Source: a virus
Reading direction: 5' to 3' (one strand)
IMG/VR virus record: IMGVR_UViG_3300011430_000002
Coordinates: 1-61,690 of that record
Length of the DNA: 61,690 nucleotides
In this document: positions 59,670 through 61,690 of the stretch, piece after piece
Numbering within the stretch: position 1 is the first letter of the stretch
Layout of the letters: every line of letters starts with the position of its first letter
Notes under the pieces: generated by a model
The model's input: only the letters and a program-made list of their open reading frames with translations
Told to the model about the DNA's origin: nothing
The model's database searches: none
Program-made: the position numbers and the translations under genes

Positions 59670-60791
59670 TTACATGAACGCTTCCAACTCGTTGACAGCT
59701 TCGTTCACGTGCTTGTGCACCTCTTCAACCACGCCCTCGCCTTGGTTGGCAAGGTTGGTCAGGTTCCTCGCCATCGTGGCGCGAAGGTCGGGGTTCTTTA
59801 CCAACGTGTCGGCGTCGATGTCACCGATGGTGGCACGCACCTCGGTGGCAAAGCGCACCAACGTGTTATCCCCTGCCGCCTCGGCGAGAGCGAGGGTCAG
59901 GTCGCACTGACCCCGTAGGTTGGGCAGTAACGACTGCGCAATCGGCACAGCACGAGCGGTCTTGCGTTCTTCCTTGGTGTTGTTCATTTCCCGCACCGTG
60001 TCGGCGTCATTGCCAAGCACAGCGGCGGCGAACTTCACGGAGTTCACGAACACCTCTGATGTACGTGACCATGCGTTGGTCATGCGGTCAGCGATGCGGT
60101 TCATCGTCGCCTTGCGTACCTGCATGGCAAGGTCACCTCGGGCAACTCTATCCATGTCGATACGCATGTCGAAGGCGGGGAAGTCCAGCACCTCAAGCTC
60201 GATGCTCCACTTGCTCAGCCAGCCCTCGGCGTCGGGGAACGAGTCAAGGTCGAACATGTCGCCAAGGTAGGACTGCGCTTGGTTCATCACCCCGTCCCAC
60301 TCGGCACGCACCCGCTGCTTGCCAGCCTCTTGCGTACCACGGATGGCATCGACCTGCATTTCCAGCTCGGCCAGTCTGCTACGAGGCACCACGGTCCACG
60401 TGTCATCCCACTTGCCCAGCCCGAAGTTCACCCCGGTTTCATTGGCCGGCGTACCATCCTCACGAGCGCCTTGCCCCACCGTGAGCAACTCACGCACGGC
60501 GTGATACGGTGCGGTCACAGGTTGCACGGCCTGTCCTTGGAAGAGCCGATTGGATACGCTTACCCAATGCTGGTCTGCCTTCTTGTTGGCAGCGAGTTCA
60601 TTCCTTTCCGCCTTGTTGGTAGCGGTGGTCGGAGCACGAGTCGCTCGGATGCGTGCCAGCACACATCTATCGGCAAGGGCCTGCACCCTCGTGCTGCCAC
60701 CCATCATGTTGCGGATGTCTTGGTCGGTGATTTCCCCTGCTTTGAGCAGGTCCAGAAAGTCTTGCTTGGTCACTACAGTTTTGTTGGTCAT
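59670..60791 (-). CDS. Unknown protein between MoxR and VWA genes
   Basis: A 373-residue protein starting at ATG 60791. It is probably mostly helical (RMTNAWSRTSEVFVNSVKFA; NLTNLANQGEGVVEEVHKHV) with a mixed centre (LGKWDDTWTVVPRSRLAELE). It may match a DUF3150-like companion that I remember beside phage MoxR ATPases, but I cannot confirm this. Conserved placement between the ATPase and VWA genes suggests it is the adaptor or substrate of the system. Confidence 0.75.
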   Translation of the reverse strand: MTNKTVVTKQDFLDLLKAGEITDQDIRNMMGGSTRVQALADRCVLARIRATRAPTTATNKAERNELAANKKADQHWVSVSNRLFQGQAVQPVTAPYHAVRELLTVGQGAREDGTPANETGVNFGLGKWDDTWTVVPRSRLAELEMQVDAIRGTQEAGKQRVRAEWDGVMNQAQSYLGDMFDLDSFPDAEGWLSKWSIELEVLDFPAFDMRIDMDRVARGDLAMQVRKATMNRIADRMTNAWSRTSEVFVNSVKFAAAVLGNDADTVREMNNTKEERKTARAVPIAQSLLPNLRGQCDLTLALAEAAGDNTLVRFATEVRATIGDIDADTLVKNPDLRATMARNLTNLANQGEGVVEEVHKHVNEAVNELEAFM

Positions 60792-60818
60792 GGTCTCAAT
60801 CCTCGTTGGTCGGGTGGG

Positions 60819-61690
60819 TTAGAACGAGCGGCGCAGTGAAGAGGTGCGCAGCAGGTAGTCTTGCGTCAGCTTGTCAGCTGCCAGTTCAGGGTGCCGCTTG
60901 AGTACCGGGTCCACGATGGCACCCTGCACCTCAACGGGTAGCCTCGTCACGTACTGCATGACGGGGGTGAAGTTGTCGGTGTTGGTCTTGTTGCCTACGT
61001 TGGAGCACAGCATCATCATCGACGCCGGTGAATCAGGTACCGGTGCGGTGTTGGGTGACGACACGATGGTAGCGAAAGGAATCAGCTTGTCTCGTAGGTG
61101 AAACAGCGCAGCGAACCGTACCGCTGCGGCGTCGTGCATCCACGAGGCCAGCACCACCAGCCTCTGCTCATGGGTAGGTTCACGCCCTTGCAAGGCGCAG
61201 TACCGTTCCAGTGCATCCATGTTCTCGCTTGCTTCCATGATGGAGCGAGGCGTGGTGTTGCGCATCCGTGAAGGGTTGTAATCCTTCAGCAAATTATCCC
61301 CTTCCATCTTGACGCCAGTGATGAGGATGGGGTTCGCCTTCTTCTCCAGTGCGTGCACCACGAATTCGCCCGAGGTCGGGCCGGTCCACCGATACTGCGA
61401 GGTACGGTTGCCCAGCACCGGGTTCTCCACGCACTCCAGCGCACCATCATCGGTACCGTTGGCCAATGCGAGTCGGAACACGTGCTCGGGTCCAACCCAG
61501 TCACCGCAGGTGGGCCGGTCACCTTCCATCATCTGCATCGCCATCTTGTTGGCGCCCTTGAGCTTGTACTCGTCCAATATCAGCACGTCCCCATAGGACA
61601 GGCTGCGCAGGATGGGGTGCAGGTGGATGGTCATGCCATCATCCTTGGCCCACGGAATTCCCGGGAAGTCGTACTCCTCGTGTCGGCCAA
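60819..61690 (-). CDS. MoxR-type AAA+ ATPase, C-terminal part (joins 1-349)
   Basis: The remaining part of the 365-residue ATPase; the 123-bp overlap is present in both ends. Walker B is SYGDVLILDEYKL. The following part carries ENPVLGNRTSQYRW, sensor-like TGVKMEG, then a helical lid (MEASENMDALERYC) and ends TSSLRRSF. It is followed, leftwards, by the 59670-60791 gene after 27 bases and then the VWA gene. See the 1-349 entry for Walker A. Confidence 0.85.
   Translation of the reverse strand, partial: GRHEEYDFPGIPWAKDDGMTIHLHPILRSLSYGDVLILDEYKLKGANKMAMQMMEGDRPTCGDWVGPEHVFRLALANGTDDGALECVENPVLGNRTSQYRWTGPTSGEFVVHALEKKANPILITGVKMEGDNLLKDYNPSRMRNTTPRSIMEASENMDALERYCALQGREPTHEQRLVVLASWMHDAAAVRFAALFHLRDKLIPFATIVSSPNTAPVPDSPASMMMLCSNVGNKTNTDNFTPVMQYVTRLPVEVQGAIVDPVLKRHPELAADKLTQDYLLRTSSLRRSF
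61568..61690. repeat. Right copy of 123-bp terminal overlap
   Basis: Identical to 1-123; see that entry. The non-redundant genome is 61,567 bp. Confidence 0.95.

Noticed and set aside
58584-59918. A 444-residue plus-strand frame opposite the VWA gene
   Set aside because: The residues are low-complexity Leu/Ala/Val repeats produced by the opposite strand of the Lys/Glu/Asp linker; no start site or motif.
1-61690. Integrase, repressor or attachment site for lysogeny
   Set aside because: No tyrosine or serine recombinase motifs and no CI-type repressor were seen. Two HTH-like proteins exist, but alone they do not support lysogeny.

Overview
The window is essentially one complete tailed-phage genome. 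The first 123 bases recur exactly as the last 123 (1-123 = 61568-61690), so the contig closes on itself as a unit of 61,567 bp, and one gene (a MoxR-type AAA+ ATPase) runs across the join. The DNA is GC-rich and tightly packed, with many ATGA/GTGA stop-start overlaps. There is no rRNA, recognisable tRNA, integrase or repressor. The virion genes fit a short-tailed (podovirus-like) phage of a GC-rich, probably pseudomonadotal, host: terminase pair, large portal, scaffold-like protein, N4-gp56-type major capsid protein, tail hub, internal virion proteins and a 2,900-residue ejected 'polyvalent' protein, but no tail sheath, tube or tape measure. Host and lineage are inferences.

Layout. A divergent control region (about 3921-4970) separates two transcription units. 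It holds hairpins, a leftward sigma70-like promoter, TTTGYTACC-type iterons and an AT-rich stretch that is a candidate replication origin. Rightward (4971-41060) lie two small early-looking genes, then appendage/receptor-binding proteins (5729-14848, with an HNH homing endonuclease at 9728-10303), a small Acb2/Tad1-like protein (14854-15090), terminase small and large subunits, portal, scaffold, capsid, a terminator, connector and tail-hub proteins, internal proteins, the giant protein and a Pro/Gly-rich protein.

Leftward, the unit runs from 3920 through the contig join down to 41063. It begins with small genes of unknown function carrying five copies of a 15-bp palindrome. Next come a MoxR ATPase / unknown / HExxH-VWA trio with its own promoter, a T5orf172/GIY-YIG-like protein and more unknowns. 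The replication block follows: family A DNA polymerase, PD-(D/E)XK nuclease, many small coupled genes, VRR-NUC nuclease, SNF2-type helicase, an SSB-like protein and an AEP-type primase-helicase. A candidate ADP-ribosyltransferase sits inside this block.

The two units converge with only 2 bp between stop codons at 41060/41063. A perfect rightward terminator lies beyond the primase gene at 44285-44320, so late rightward read-through could be antisense to the primase. Likely counter-defence or host-takeover candidates are the Acb2/Tad1-like sponge, the candidate ADP-ribosyltransferase, the MoxR-VWA-protease trio and the multi-domain ejected protein. I recognise no dedicated endolysin.
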